A DNA stretch of 64,000 nucleotides from Lolium rigidum (lineage: Eukaryota > Streptophyta > Magnoliopsida > Poales > Poaceae). Below the pieces are notes generated by a model that was not told the DNA's origin, did no database searches, and saw only the letters and a program-made list of their open reading frames with translations. Where the stretch lies: positions 98,977,385 to 99,041,384 of the forward strand of contig NC_061508.1 in assembly GCF_022539505.1 (NCBI RefSeq), written 5' to 3'. Each line of letters begins with the position of its first letter. The first letter of the stretch is position 1. Made by a program: the position numbers and the translations under genes. Positions 23,150 to 34,742 of this stretch are shown here, in pieces.

Positions 23150-23640
23150 CGTGAAAAAATTAAACCATGACCAGCGTGCCATCTACAATCAGATAATATC
23201 ATTGGTGTCAATTCAACAGGAGGTGTTTATTATGTGTTATGCCATAGGTACATGGAAAACAACTCTATGTCATACAATTGTCACATCTTTATGAGTTGAT
23301 GGTCGTATAGTCGTTGTGGTTCCTTCGTTGGATGTTGCATCTTTGTTGATCCCCGGTAGGCCTAGACCCTACTAAATGTTCACAATACATGTGGAAATTG
23401 AAGATTGGACTTGGCCTGCAATTATAAAAATATAAACTATGCATGACAACTTTAGGTGCCTATCTACCAAAATGTTTGTTTTCTCATGGTAGTTGTATGT
23501 TGCTATGTCAAGAGATCCAGGGAAGGATTAAAGATACTTGAAATTGATGAAAATGGTTTACTCACTACACATACTAGAATCAACATGTGGTTGATAACCT
23601 ATAGGAGCACTGTTCAGCTACAACCGATTGGATCATGACT
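23150..23640 (+). pseudogene. Helitron helicase (Pif1-like) remnant
   Basis: The frame reads KLNHDQRAIYNQIISLV, then a decayed Walker A region (YAIGTWKTTLCHTIV in place of a GGxGKT motif). After a stop come VDGRIVVVVPSLDVASLLI and pieces such as HVEIEDWTWPAI. This order matches the SF1 helicase part of plant Helitron RepHel proteins (motifs I and Ia onward). Stops and the lost Walker A glycines make it non-functional. No Rep domain was found. Confidence 0.65.
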
Positions 23641-24400
23641 GGGGGTATTTCTGAACACATGCCTATAACTTCAAATATATTACCATTCTACATTTGTTTG
23701 TTGTACGTGCTTCTTCGGTATATAAATTGTGTTGGTTTTCTCTTCTTGCAGTATTTACTCTGAGATGAATAGGACCGATGTTCCGCATCCATGTTCTACA
23801 ATGTACTATGGATGGGACCAGTTTCACTTATTTTGTCAATTGGGTTTCTGTGGTGGTCATGTGTGTACTTCATGTATCATGGGCTACATTTGCTCCATCT
23901 GTTTGTAGCCTTCTGAGATATAGTCATGTGTACTTCATCAGCTATGTTTACTCCCTCAGGTATTAGCCTTCTTAGATTACAACTATTGTAGTAACATGTG
24001 CAACTATGTTTAATGCTATCTACTATGAATAATTAGGAGTATATTCATCTACTATGACAAGTAGCTAGCACTGACTGTTTGTTGACTGAGTTGAACGTTC
24101 GTCTGCTTGCGCTTGCCTATCGGTAGAGTGGGGAGCGTAGAGTTCACCTGTGGGTTGGCTGTGGGTACCTGTCGTTGTTTCTGTATTGTGCACATGCGTT
24201 CGACGTCTCAGCGGGGCAAGGGGTTGGCGCTTATGTTTTCTTGGCGTACATTCGATTCGGTCTTTGTTTTCGGCTTCTTGCTGCAGCGGTGGTTGGTCGT
24301 GCTGCAGTTATGGTCTCTCTCCTAGAAAACAGTGCTAATATTTGAGGTCAGCGCAGCAGAGCGTGCTGGGTCCATCTAGTATTTGATGATTGCGGGACCT

Positions 24401-25014
24401 AGATTTAGTTTTGCCAAAACTGACAAACAACGTACTGTAAGTTTTTTTTTTCCAAATTAGTAAAGCTCGCCGAATTGCTTTCCTTATTGAAAAAAAAATC
24501 TCCCGTGAGATCACAGCGGCAGTCTCCCTCAATACGGTGCCTCTCCTGAGAAAACCCCAAATGCGAAAATACACATCACGTACAAACGTGTAAAACACAC
24601 GCAGAAACTACCAAAAAATCAGGCGAAAAAAATGCCAAAGTGTTTACATCACCAGAGACCACCCAAATATGCACAATAACCACGTGAGTGAGTGAGTGAA
24701 GAAACAAGGCTCAAATACGCGTAAAGCCTATGCGTTCCTGAAGAAAAACAAAAATACGGTCTATTCCGATTTCTTCAGTCTAGGAAATACGGCATAAATA
24801 CACTGTCCTCCGGTCCTCCTCTCTACTCTACTTGTCTTGAAAGAAGAAATCGTGGGCGTTTCGCGCTTTGCGCCGATTCTTTTCCGACGCCGCGGCATCG
24901 CCTTTCTTTCCTTCCACGGTGAGCAGAGAAGCGGCGGAGCGTGGGAGAGAGCGGCGCCGCGCCACCATTCTCGCGCGCGCTCCTCCCGTCACCCCTACTT
25001 GTTCGCTGCTGTCC
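24401..25014 (+). promoter_or_regulatory. Upstream region and 5' leader of the carrier gene
   Basis: The sequence changes from AT-rich to GC-rich at about 24,830. The leader is open in frame from an upstream ATG at 24,868 to the preferred ATG at 25,015. A 49-residue Arg-rich N-terminal extension is therefore possible if the first ATG is used. No TATA box was identified with confidence. Confidence 0.4.
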
Positions 25015-28000
25015 ATGGGCGTGGAAGAGGCCGCGGGCGGCAAGAATCTCGCGCTCGCCAGCATCTGCTTCCCCGCGGTGAGCGGCGGCGGCGGCGCGTT
25101 CAAGGGCGATGGCCTGCTCGGGGTACGCCTCGCCAAGGACGACTACCTCGACGGGGAGACAGCCTTCGGTCTGCCGGACGTCGGCGCCGCAGTCAGGGTA
25201 AGGAACTGCAGATCCCTATTCCCTAGCGTCTCAGTTTGGGAGCTTTGTGTGTTCGTGTGGGCGTGCGGGTAATGCTAATCGGGACGGTTTAGAAACTCAT
25301 TTCGCGGCCAACGCGGGAGCCTAGCCTTTTTAACTGGAACTGGTGTGCCTAGTTTTGCGGTTAACTGATTCATGTTTGTCAGGTTTGAGACTGTCCAGTT
25401 GCTTTCTTGCTCTAAATTTAGCTTCTCCTGATATATCTTTCTGCCTTCTGTTTTGCGCTGTTTAATTGTACCTACTCGCTGTTTTAGTTTGTTCAGATAT
25501 CGTGCTCATGTACCTTGGGTAGATTAGATATTTGTTCAGAAAAAAACACCTGAAGTTAATCGCCTGTACGTAAGCTGTACATACATGAATGATCTGTTCT
25601 ATAAACTATTACTTGTGGTGTATTAACAATTTTCTTTATTTCTGGGAATCCCTTTCTTTTGTCTTTCTATATGAGAAAAACTGGAGAAAAATAAGTAAAG
25701 CTCTCAAGTTCCAACTGTCACTGTCATTTAGATCCTTAGTCAAAGTTCCATGTGATTAGAGTAAGTAGTTCTGTATATGTTCATCTGATTTGGTGAAGGA
25801 ATTTTAATTGTTTTCGGTATATTCCTCCGGACTTGCTTGGGTGAGATATTCCTTTTGACGATGGCATAAATTTTGTCCATTGGTGCTTGAGATTTTTCTC
25901 GGTCTTCTGAAATCTGCCTAGTGTAGAAATTATAAAGGGATTGTCTTTTAGTTACTGTCCCTTGTTTTTCCTATCCCTGTCAACTTCCAACTTCCAAATT
26001 AGACCGGGTCATGCCAAAAAATAAAACTTCAAGTTTTCCTCGCCATTTGGAACTACTGCCCTGTGCAGAAACTTTCATGCCTATAACAGTCGCTATCTTT
26101 AAGATCCTTAACTATTTTTTCACGTGATTTAACCATCAGAAATGTTAACGTGATTATAGCAAGCAGTTTAATTGCTTACCTGATTCATTTTCCAAAAGAA
26201 ATGCTTACCTGATTTAGTGGATGCATTTTGATATTTTCAGAAACATTATTTCCTGCTTATTTGGGTGAGGCAATATACCTAGTCCGTTGTATCTGAGATG
26301 TTTGAATCAGGCAATGTCATACAAAGGAAGTGGATGATGAAATTGGAATTAGATAATGGAAAAATGCAATAGTAGTACGTCTAGGCCGCACTCACCTAGT
26401 CACTTCAATATGCTGGGTAGTAGATATTACCACATATTTAGGACTTATAAATCGGCAAGAAAATGCAACTACTGATACAGTCCTGAATTGCATTAGATAC
26501 AGTGGTCACTCGCTGTTCTTATTCAAACGATAAAAAAAATCCAAATCTGTATTATGTCATGATTTTTTTTACTAAATTATCTTCATTGCAACGTGTACCA
26601 TGTGAAAACAATGTAAGAAAAAGAAACATACTGACAGTGGTGAATGCTTGTAGAGTGGTAATTGCAGAAATGCTGTTCCTAGGGATTTATTCATAGCTGT
26701 GTATGAGTTTAAATTTCTGCTGGATGATGATGGAGTTGTGAGTTGTTACATATGAAGCTAAGAACTTTTATATCTAATGCAGACTTTCCTGAGGCGTAGA
26801 GAAATTGCAGAATTTGTTAGCGGGGCAATGGCTGGTGCTATGACTAAAGCTGTTCTTGCTCCTCTAGAAACTATCAGGTATTTAGTTTATTTTCATGTGT
26901 ACTTTCATATTCACTTCAGTAAGTTTGTATACATAAATTAGGTTCTTAATGTACCAGGAGATTTTGTTTGTATACTCTTAGTATCATAGAAGTGAACTTA
27001 AGTATGTAGCAGTATGTTATGGTCGGTTTGACCTATACACGCAGGAAGCCCACTAGTGGCTAGTTATGGGCTTAGCCCAAGTAAATTAGGGGCTTAGCCC
27101 AAGTAAATTAGGGTTTAGAGGAGGCCGTCCTCCTATATAAACACTTGTATCCCTTCGAGATTAATCGGACAATATTCAGTATCATTACTTGTCTCGTCTC
27201 CCGAAGGGAGACGGAGACCCCGTGCCCCCGCCGCACCAACCCTAGCCGCCACCTCCTTCCTCCGCGACGGCGCCCAGCCGCCGGCGCCGAGCTCTCCAAC
27301 CTCTCCGCCCTCACTTCCACCCTTACAATCTCCGCCCTAGACCCGGTAGAACCCTAGTCTCTACCACTTTGGTATCAGATTGCCTAGGTCTCATGGGCTC
27401 CAACAGCCCCCCCGTCGACCCCATCGCCGCCACGTCCGCCGCTGCCACCAACACCACCACCGCCGCCGCCGCCGCCATGACCGGCGCCCACGCGCTGCAG
27501 GGAGCCGCCGCCGCCTCCAACGGAGACCAGGCCGCCGCCGCCCCCACGGGCCTCGACCTCCTGCCCGCTACTTTGGCGGACCTCGCCGACAGTCTCCGCG
27601 CCATCCGTTTCGAGCTCGCGGAGATCAAGGCCGGCCAGCACCCGCCGCCCCCACCGGCCGCCGTTCCTCCGCCGCCCCCACCGGCCGCCGCTCCGCCGCC
27701 GCCCCCACCGCCCGCCTCCACCGCCAGCAACGGTCGCCCCGCGTGGTGGCCGCCATCGCCTTCGCCAATTCCCACATGGATCGACGCGTCGCCCGTCTAC
27801 ACTCAGACTGCGGCGCGGACGACGGCTCGAGCAGCCCGCCCACCCCTTTGGCGGTCTCGGCGGGTTTGCGGCCCCTTCGCCGCGAGCACGTCCTTCAACC
27901 CGGGCCGCCGGAGGGCGCCCCGAGGTCCCGCCTCTGGCACAGCAGCCGCCCCGCTTCACCAAGCTGGAGTTCGCCACCTACGACGGCGCCACCGATCCCC

Positions 28001-31000
28001 TGAACTGGCTGAACCAGTGTGAGCAGTTCTTTCGAGGGCAGCGGACGCTCAGCGCCGACCGCACGTGGATCGCCTCCTATCACCTACGGGCGCCGCGCGG
28101 ACTTGGTACTACGCCCTCGAGCGGGACGAGGGCGGGATGCCGTCCTCGGGAGCGCTTCCGCGACCTGTGCCTCCGGCGGTTTGGGCCGACCCTACGCGGA
28201 AGCCGCTCGCCGAGCCGGGACGCCTCGCCTTCACCACGACGGTCCGAGGACTTCGCCGACCGCTTCGGGCGCTCGCGTGCCATGCCCCGGGCGTCTCGGC
28301 GCGGCAGCGCGCCGATCTCTTCCTCGGCGGCCTCCCCGACTACATCCGCGTCGACGTCGAGATGCGCGAGCCTCGCGGACCTGCAGACGGCCATGTACTA
28401 CGCACGGGCCTACGAGCAGCGCGCCATCGCCATGCAGCAGGTCTACGCGCAACGTGGCAGCGCTCGTCCCGCGCTCCGACCCGCCCCGACGCCCACCGCC
28501 CCGCCGCTCCCGCGGGCCCTCCTGCGCCGACTCGCCCCTTCAAGCGGCTGACGGCTGCGGAGCAACTCGAGCGGCGCCGCCAGGGGTTGTGCTTCAACTG
28601 CGACGAGAAGTACGCGCCGGGCCACACGTGCGCCCGCCTCTTCTACTCGGAGACCGTCGACGACGCCGACGTGGAGGCCCTCACCGCCGAGCTCGCGGCC
28701 GCCACCGTCACGCGAGGCCGGTGTCACGACCTACGCGCCGGTCGACGCGTCCGCCTTCGTCGTCTCTCTTCATGCTATGGCGGGCATCAAGACGGCAAAG
28801 ACGATGCTGCTCCCGGTGACGATCAATGCGGAGCGTCTCACTGTGCTGGTGGACACAGGCTCGACGCACAACTTCCTATCCAACACCGCCATGCGCCGCC
28901 TCGCTCTCCAGCCGGCGGGATCGGAGAAGTACAGCGTCACCGTCGCCAACGGGGACCGTCTTACGTGCCAGGGCGTGGCGCGACAGGTTCCCGTGCTCGT
29001 AGGCGACGAGCCTTTCTCCATCGACTGCGTCGGCATCGACTTGGGCTGCTACGACTTCATCCTCGGCCTTGACTTCCTGAGCACCTTAGGCCCCATCCTT
29101 TGGGACCTCGACGTGCTGTCCCTCATCTTCTGGCGCGAGGGCGGCCGCCGTGTTCACTGGACGGGCTTGGGCAGCACCGGCGCATCCCCGCAGCTCCACC
29201 TGATGGCCGCCGCGCTTGACGAGGCGCACCCGCTCCTGGCCGACTTACTGCAGCAGCACGGCGACCTCTTCGACGAGCCGCAGGGCCTCCCTCCCTCGCG
29301 GCCCTGTGACCACCGCATACACCTGCTGCCGAACACGGCGCCCGTCGCTGTGCGGCCGTACCGGTACCCCCGCTGCCGGAAGGACGAGCTCGAGCGCCGG
29401 TGGCGGTCATGCTAGCACAGGGCATCATCCGGATTTCGACGTCGCCGTTCTGCGCCCCCGTGCTCCTTGTGCGCAAGACCGACGGCACGTGGCGCTTCTG
29501 CATCGACTTTCGCGCCCTCAACACCGTCACGTCCAAGGACAAGTTTCCCATCCCCGTCGTGGATGAGCTCCTGGACGAGCTGCATGGCGCACGTTTCTTC
29601 ACCAAGCTCGACTTGCGCTCGGGCTATCATCAGGTGCGCATGCACCCGGACGGCATCGCCAAGACGGCGTTCCGCACTCACCATGGCCACTACGAGTTTT
29701 TGGTGATGCCGTTCGGCCTCTCCAACGCGCCGGCGACCTTCCAGGCCCTGATGAACGACGTGCTCAGCCCCTACTTACGACGCTTTGTGCTTGTTTTCTT
29801 TGATGATATTTTGATCTACGGCGCATCCTGGGCGGAGCACCGCAGCACGTGGCCATCATCTTCAACGAGCTTCGAGCGCATCGTCTTCATCTCAAGCGCT
29901 CGAAGTGCTCGTTTGGCACGACCTCCGTCGCGTACTTGGGCCACGTCATTTCCGCCGACGGTGTCGCGATGGACGCGGACAAGGTCGCCGCTGTCGCCGC
30001 CTGGCCGACGCCCCAGTCGCCGCGAGCTCTTCGCGGATTTTTGGGCCTCGCGGGATACTACCGGCGGTACATCCAGGACTTCGGCCTCATCGCCGCGCCT
30101 CTCACGCGCACCGCTTCGCCGCGACGCTTTCTCCTGGGACGAGGAGGCGGCCACGGCCTTCGCCGCCCGCAGCGGGCACTCACGACGGGCCCCGTTCTTC
30201 AGATGCCGGACTTCGACGAGCCGTTTGTGGTGGACTGCGACGCCTCCGGCATCGGCTTCGGCGCCGTCCTTCACCAGGGCGAGGGGCCACTCGCTTTCTT
30301 CAGCCGTCCTTTCGCCGCGCGCCACCACAAGCTCGCCGCATATGAGCGCGAGCTGATCGGTCTGGTCCAAGCAGTGCGCCACTGGCGGGCGTATCTTTGG
30401 GGCCGGACGTTCCGTGTGCGCACGGACCACTACAGCCTGAAGTTCTTGCTGGATCAGCGCCTCTCCACAGTGCCGCAGCATCAGTGGATCAGCAAGCTCT
30501 TCAGCTTCGACTTCACCGTCGAGTACCGCCCCGGCCGCCTCAACACAGTCGCCGACGCCTCGTCCCGCCGCGACATCGACGACGCCGCGGACGCGCCCAC
30601 GGTCGGTGCGGCCCTCTGCATCCACTCCGGGCCATCTTTCGCCTTCATCGACGAGGTTCGCCGCGCTACTACCGAGGCCGCGGATGCGCAGCAGCTGCGC
30701 CGGCGCCGGCCGACGGCGAGCTGGCCGCGCCATGGCGCCTGGACGAGGGACTACTCCTCCATGGGCGCCGCATCTTTGTGCCGGATCATGGAGACCTGCG
30801 CCACCAGGCCTTGTCCTTGGCGCATTCCGCAGGTCACGAGGGCGTCCAGAAGACCCTGCACCGTCTCCGCGCTGATTTTTACATTCCAGGGGATGGCGTC
30901 CTGGTGCGAGACTGGGTGCGAGCGTGTGTCACATGCCAGCGGAACAAGACAGAAACGCTCCGTCCGGCGGGCTTACTGCAACCGCTGGACGTGCCGTCCC

Positions 31001-34000
31001 AGGTGTGGGCGGACATCTCCATGGACTTCATCGAGGGGCTGCCGAAGGTTGGCGGCAAGTCCGTCATCCTCACGGTGGTCGACCGTTTCTCCAAGTACGC
31101 GCACTTCATCGCCCTCGGCCATCCCTATACGGCGGCGTCCGTGGCACGCGCCTTCTTCGACGGCATCGTTCGCCTCCACGGGTTTCCGTCCTCCATCGTC
31201 AGTGATCGTGATCCTGTGTTCACGGGTCACGTCTGGAGGGACCTCTTTGGGTTGGCAGGCGTGAAGCTCCGCATGAGCACGGCGTTTCATCCTCAGACGG
31301 ACGGCCGGTCCGAGGTCGTCAACAAGATCATCGCCATGTACCTGCGGCTGCATCACCGGGAATCGTCCACGAGCTTGGGTGGACTGGCTGGCGTGGGCCG
31401 AGTACTGCTACAACACGTCCTACCACTCCGCGCTGCACACTACTCCCTTTGAGGTGGTCTACGGGAGGCCACCACCGGCGATGCTTCCCTATGCGTCTGG
31501 CACGGCCCGTGCCGAGACGGCGGATGACCTGCTGCGTACCCGCGACGAGATGCGGCTGAGGCGCGCCAGCGACTTCTTCAGGCTCAGCAGCTGGCTAGGA
31601 GGTATTATGATGCTCATCATCGCGAGGCGGAGTTTGCGGTGGACGACTGGGTCTGGCTCCGCCTTCTTCACCGGACGACCCAGTCCTTGGACCCGCGCTC
31701 CCGGTGCAAGTTGGGCCCTCGTTACGCCGGTCCTTTCCGTGTGCTTGGAGCGCATCGGCAAGCTCGCCTACCGCCTCGAGTTGCCTGCGGGCTCGCGCCT
31801 CCACGACGTCTTCAACGTCGGTCTCCCGAAGGCCTACCGGGCGACCCTCCTTCTGCGCCACCAGCTCTTCCACCTACTTCGGATGGGCGTCTCGAGCCTG
31901 CCCCGGCGAGTGTGGCTCGCGTGTTGAAGGCCCAACAGCGCCGTGGTGTTTGGCACGTCTTGGTGCATTGGACAGGCCTGCCAGAGGACGAGGCGACTTG
32001 GGAGAAGCTTGAAGATCTCCGCCAGCAATTTCCAGAAGTTCAGCTCGAGGACGAGCTGTTTGAGAAGAGCGGGGAGAGATGTTATGGTCGGTTTGACCTA
32101 TACACGCAGGAAGCCCACTAGTGGCTAGTTATGGGCTTAGCCCAAGTAAATTAGGGGCTTAGCCCAAGTAAATTAGGGTTTAGAGGAGGCCGTCCTCCTA
32201 TATAAACACTTGTATCCCTTCGAGATTAATCGGACAATATTCGGTATCATTACTCGTCTCGTCTCCTGAAGGGAGACGGGAGACCCCTGTGCCCCCGCCG
32301 CACCAACCCTAGCCGCCACCTCCTTCCTCCGCGACGGCGCCCAGCCGCCGGCGCCGAGCTCTCCAACCTCTCCGCCCTCACTTCCACCCTTACAATCTCC
32401 GCCCTAGACCCGGTAGAACCCTAGTCTCTACCACAGTAGGTGTCTTAATCCACAAATTGAGCTTGTTTTATCCAATTTATTACAATGTCACATGCACCTT
32501 TTTCTGAACTGGAATAACATAATCTGAAGAAAGCCTCCACTCCTTCGCTTATGAGCAGTCATGGATATTTGATCTGTAAATGTTTCAGTTGTTGGAACTC
32601 ATTGCACAGCTGTGAAATATGCTGAAAAGTGGTAATTCATTGCAGTGTTTGTATCAACCATAAGAAAAGTTATTTCCAGTGTGCTACAACTTAAGTATGT
32701 GGGGTTGATTAAGCAACCCCATAACCTGTACGCTGAAATACCACAATTAATCATTTAATTTTATCTTCATAAAAATAAATAATGTCATAGTGTGTGATTG
32801 ATTTCAGGACAAGAATGATTGTTGGGGTAGGGTCAAAACAGATCTTTGGTAGTTTTGTGGAGATCATGGAGCACAATGGCTGGCAAGGACTTTGGGCGGG
32901 TAACACAATTAATATGATCCGCATAATTCCTACTCAAGCAATCGAGCTTGGCACATTCGAGTGTGTCAAACGGAGTATGACATCAGCACAGGAGAGGTGG
33001 AAAGAGGATGGTTGCCCGAAGATACAGCTCGGTGGTTTGAAAATTGAGCTGCCTCTTCACTTACTATCTCCGATTGCCATTGGCGGTGCGGCTGCTGGAA
33101 TAGTTAGCACTTTAGTGTGCCATCCTCTTGAGGTTCTTAAGGTACATCACATCTGTATTAGCTGACTAAATTGTTTCTTGCCTGCTCCAGATGATGAAAA
33201 ATTCCAATACCAATGACATATCACCTCTGTCTTAAATTGTACTATTGTCTATTTCCAAATCAGCAGGGAACACATAACTCTTTTTTATTATGTGTACATC
33301 ACATCTAACTCTGTATTAGCTCGCTAGACTGTTTCTTGACCTCTCCAGATGATGGGACTTTTTCAGTGTTCTTGTTCAAATTTGATGGTTGCTATCGATG
33401 ACATATTACCTCTGTCTTAAATCCTAGTACTATGATTTACCGTCTATTTCCAAATCAGATGGAAGTACTGATGAACTTTGTATTATCTGTATATTAGATT
33501 TGATGATATTTACTAGTACATCTGCTGACAAACTGTTTTCCAATACTAATGTTCTATTTTCTGTCTCAGGATTGTCTGACAATTAACCGCGAGGCGTATC
33601 CCAGTATCGCCCTCGCCTTCAACAAGATCTACCGAGCTAACGGCATCGGCGGTCTCTATGCTGGCCTCTGCCCAACACTAGTCGGCATGCTCCCTTACAG
33701 CACATGCTACTACTTCATGTACGAGACGATCAAGACCTCTTACTGCCGCACTCATAAAAAGAAGTCTCTGAGCCGCCCTGAGCTGCTGGTCATCGGAGCT
33801 CTTTCAGGTCAGGATTCCACGGCACCCAGAACCTTGCTTTGTTTCCACCTTCTGTTTACATTACGCGTTTGGATTCTTCAGGTTTGACGGCAAGCACGAT
33901 CAGCTTCCCTCTGGAGGTGGCGAGGAAGCGGCTGATGGTGGGATCCCTGCAAGGGAAATGCCCACCCAACATGATCGCGGCCTTAGCCGAGGTGATGAAG

Positions 34001-34132
34001 GAGGAAGGCCTGAAGGGGCTGTACCGCGGGTGGGCGGCGAGCTCCCTGAAGGTCATGCCCACGTCCGGCGTCACCTGGGTGTTCTACGAGGCCTGGAAGG
34101 ACATCCTTCTGTCTCCGCAGCTCATTAGCTAG
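25015..34132 (+). CDS. Mitochondrial carrier family protein, BT1/BTL1-like adenine nucleotide transporter
   Basis: Carriers of this family exchange nucleotides across the inner mitochondrial or plastid membrane. Five exons join in frame: 25,015-25,197, 26,783-26,877, 32,808-33,141, 33,570-33,807 and 33,882-34,132. They give 366 residues, and all borders are GT-AG. Three carrier signatures are visible: PLETIRTR (split by intron 2), PLEVLK (end of exon 3) and PLEVARKR (exon 5). Each sits in one of three ~100-residue repeats, so six membrane helices are expected. The substrate is inferred from resemblance to the plant BTL1 group, not from a diagnostic residue. Intron 2 is 5.9 kb because a complete Gypsy element lies in it in the same orientation. 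An in-frame upstream ATG at 24,868 could add 49 residues. Confidence 0.9.
27015..27366 (+). repeat. 5' LTR of the intronic Gypsy element
   Basis: The LTR begins TGTTATGG and ends CTCTACCA. It contains an internal direct repeat, GGGCTTAGCCCAAGTAAATTA, the copies starting ~27,069 and ~27,091. A TATA-like TATATAA at 27,134-27,140 is the likely promoter of the element. It points in the direction of the host gene. Confidence 0.93.
27370..27381 (+). other. Primer-binding site (initiator tRNA-Met type)
   Basis: TGGTATCAGA begins three bases after the LTR. It is the complement of the 3' end of plant initiator methionine tRNA and would prime minus-strand synthesis. Confidence 0.8.
27393..32079 (+). 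pseudogene. Gypsy gag-pol polyprotein with chromodomain, multiply frameshifted
   Basis: Domains appear in the expected order but in changing frames. Gag starts at ATG 27,393, with an Ala/Pro-rich N terminus and the zinc knuckle [14 protein letters not shown] at ~28,590. Protease has [11 protein letters not shown] at ~28,850. Reverse transcriptase runs ~29,400-29,830, with [17 protein letters not shown] and the FFDDILIY active site. RNase H has [16 protein letters not shown] at ~30,230. Integrase has a zinc-like CVTCQRNK at ~30,930 and the core acidic residues in [15 protein letters not shown] and GRSEVVN. A chromodomain lies near 31,920-32,050 ([18 protein letters not shown]). Frame changes near 28,050, 28,150, 29,400, 29,840, 30,700, 31,370 and 31,920 make it non-coding as assembled. 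Confidence 0.85.
32080..32433 (+). repeat. 3' LTR of the intronic Gypsy element
   Basis: It is a near-identical copy of the 5' LTR, ending CTCTACCA just before the CAGTA target duplication. It could supply a polyadenylation site or a promoter within the host intron. Confidence 0.93.
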
Positions 34133-34300
34133 CTTGGTTTGGATTGTGTGAGATTGTTCAGCAGTCACTGCGATAGAATAAACTCATTGTGCTGTGTGTG
34201 GATTAGTTGCCGATCTATTTGGCCTCCTTTGGAACCACACACCTGCCAATCATCTTAGATAAAGAGGCCATTAGAAGCATTAGTTGATACGATCTCACTA

Positions 34301-34380
34301 AACTGGATTGTCTAACTCCTCTCAATAAGAAAGAACTGGATTGTCTAACTCCTCTCAATAAGAAAGAACTGGATTGTGTA
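34301..34380 (+). repeat. 33-bp tandem repeat, about 2.4 copies
   Basis: Units start at 34,301 and 34,334, with a third partial unit at 34,367; each begins AACTGGATTGT. It lies ~170 bp after the carrier stop codon, probably in the 3' untranslated region. The rest of 34,133-34,742 shows no other feature. Confidence 0.8.
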
Positions 34381-34742
34381 ACTACCTGCTACTGTTTCAG
34401 CATATTCTCTTGTGAAATTCTCTCAGTAATGGAAAAGCAAAATATCATTCCCAGAAATGTGGATTGCGTCAATGTCATAATTTTAGAATGACTGTTTCTC
34501 TTCCCAAACAAGCATCTTAACGCGTCATTCGTTTTGTATTAGAAACGGATCTCAGAGATTTGTCTGATGCATCGTGTCGTTTCTGAAGAGTAAGACAGGG
34601 GGAGGAGCAATCTCCAAAGATGCAACATTTGTCCCCAATCAGCCAAGAAACCTCGGCTTTGCTCTCACCGAAGCAGTGTCACCGTCCATCAGCGATCACG
34701 CGGCCCAGTTTTCTCATGATCGACATATAAGGCGACATTTGT

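Larger units (their letters stand above)
19461..24400. other. Non-coding or unassigned stretch with Helitron remnants
   Basis: No convincing host gene is seen over ~4.9 kb. The first 600 bp is GC-rich with short frames only. The rest is AT-rich with splice-like T-rich tracts. Recognised items are listed separately: a micro-insertion at 20,259, a filler duplication at 21,839, a TIR element at 21,979 and a Helitron helicase piece at 23,150. The 147-residue frame at 22,428-22,871 is Cys/Leu/Phe-rich without a recognisable domain. A large decayed Helitron could account for much of the stretch, but its termini could not be fixed. Confidence 0.4.
27015..32433 (+). mobile_element. Chromodomain Gypsy LTR retrotransposon (Reina-like), 5.4 kb, in intron 2
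   Basis: Two LTRs (352 and 354 bp) differ by three substitutions and two single-base insertions. The 5-bp target duplication CAGTA is at 27,010-27,014 and 32,434-32,438. The primer-binding site is at 27,370 and a purine-rich tract precedes the right LTR (32,063-32,079). The short LTRs, small size and C-terminal chromodomain fit the Reina branch of chromoviruses. Under the often-used grass LTR rate (1.3e-8 per site per year) the substitutions imply roughly 0.3 million years; this is an estimate. The gag-pol frame is broken at many points. Confidence 0.93.

Noticed and set aside
24340..24385. Helitron 3' end (hairpin plus CTAG near 24,378)
   Set aside because: A GC-rich stretch precedes CTAG, but the stem is short and mismatched and no 5' TC end was located, so the terminus is not supported.
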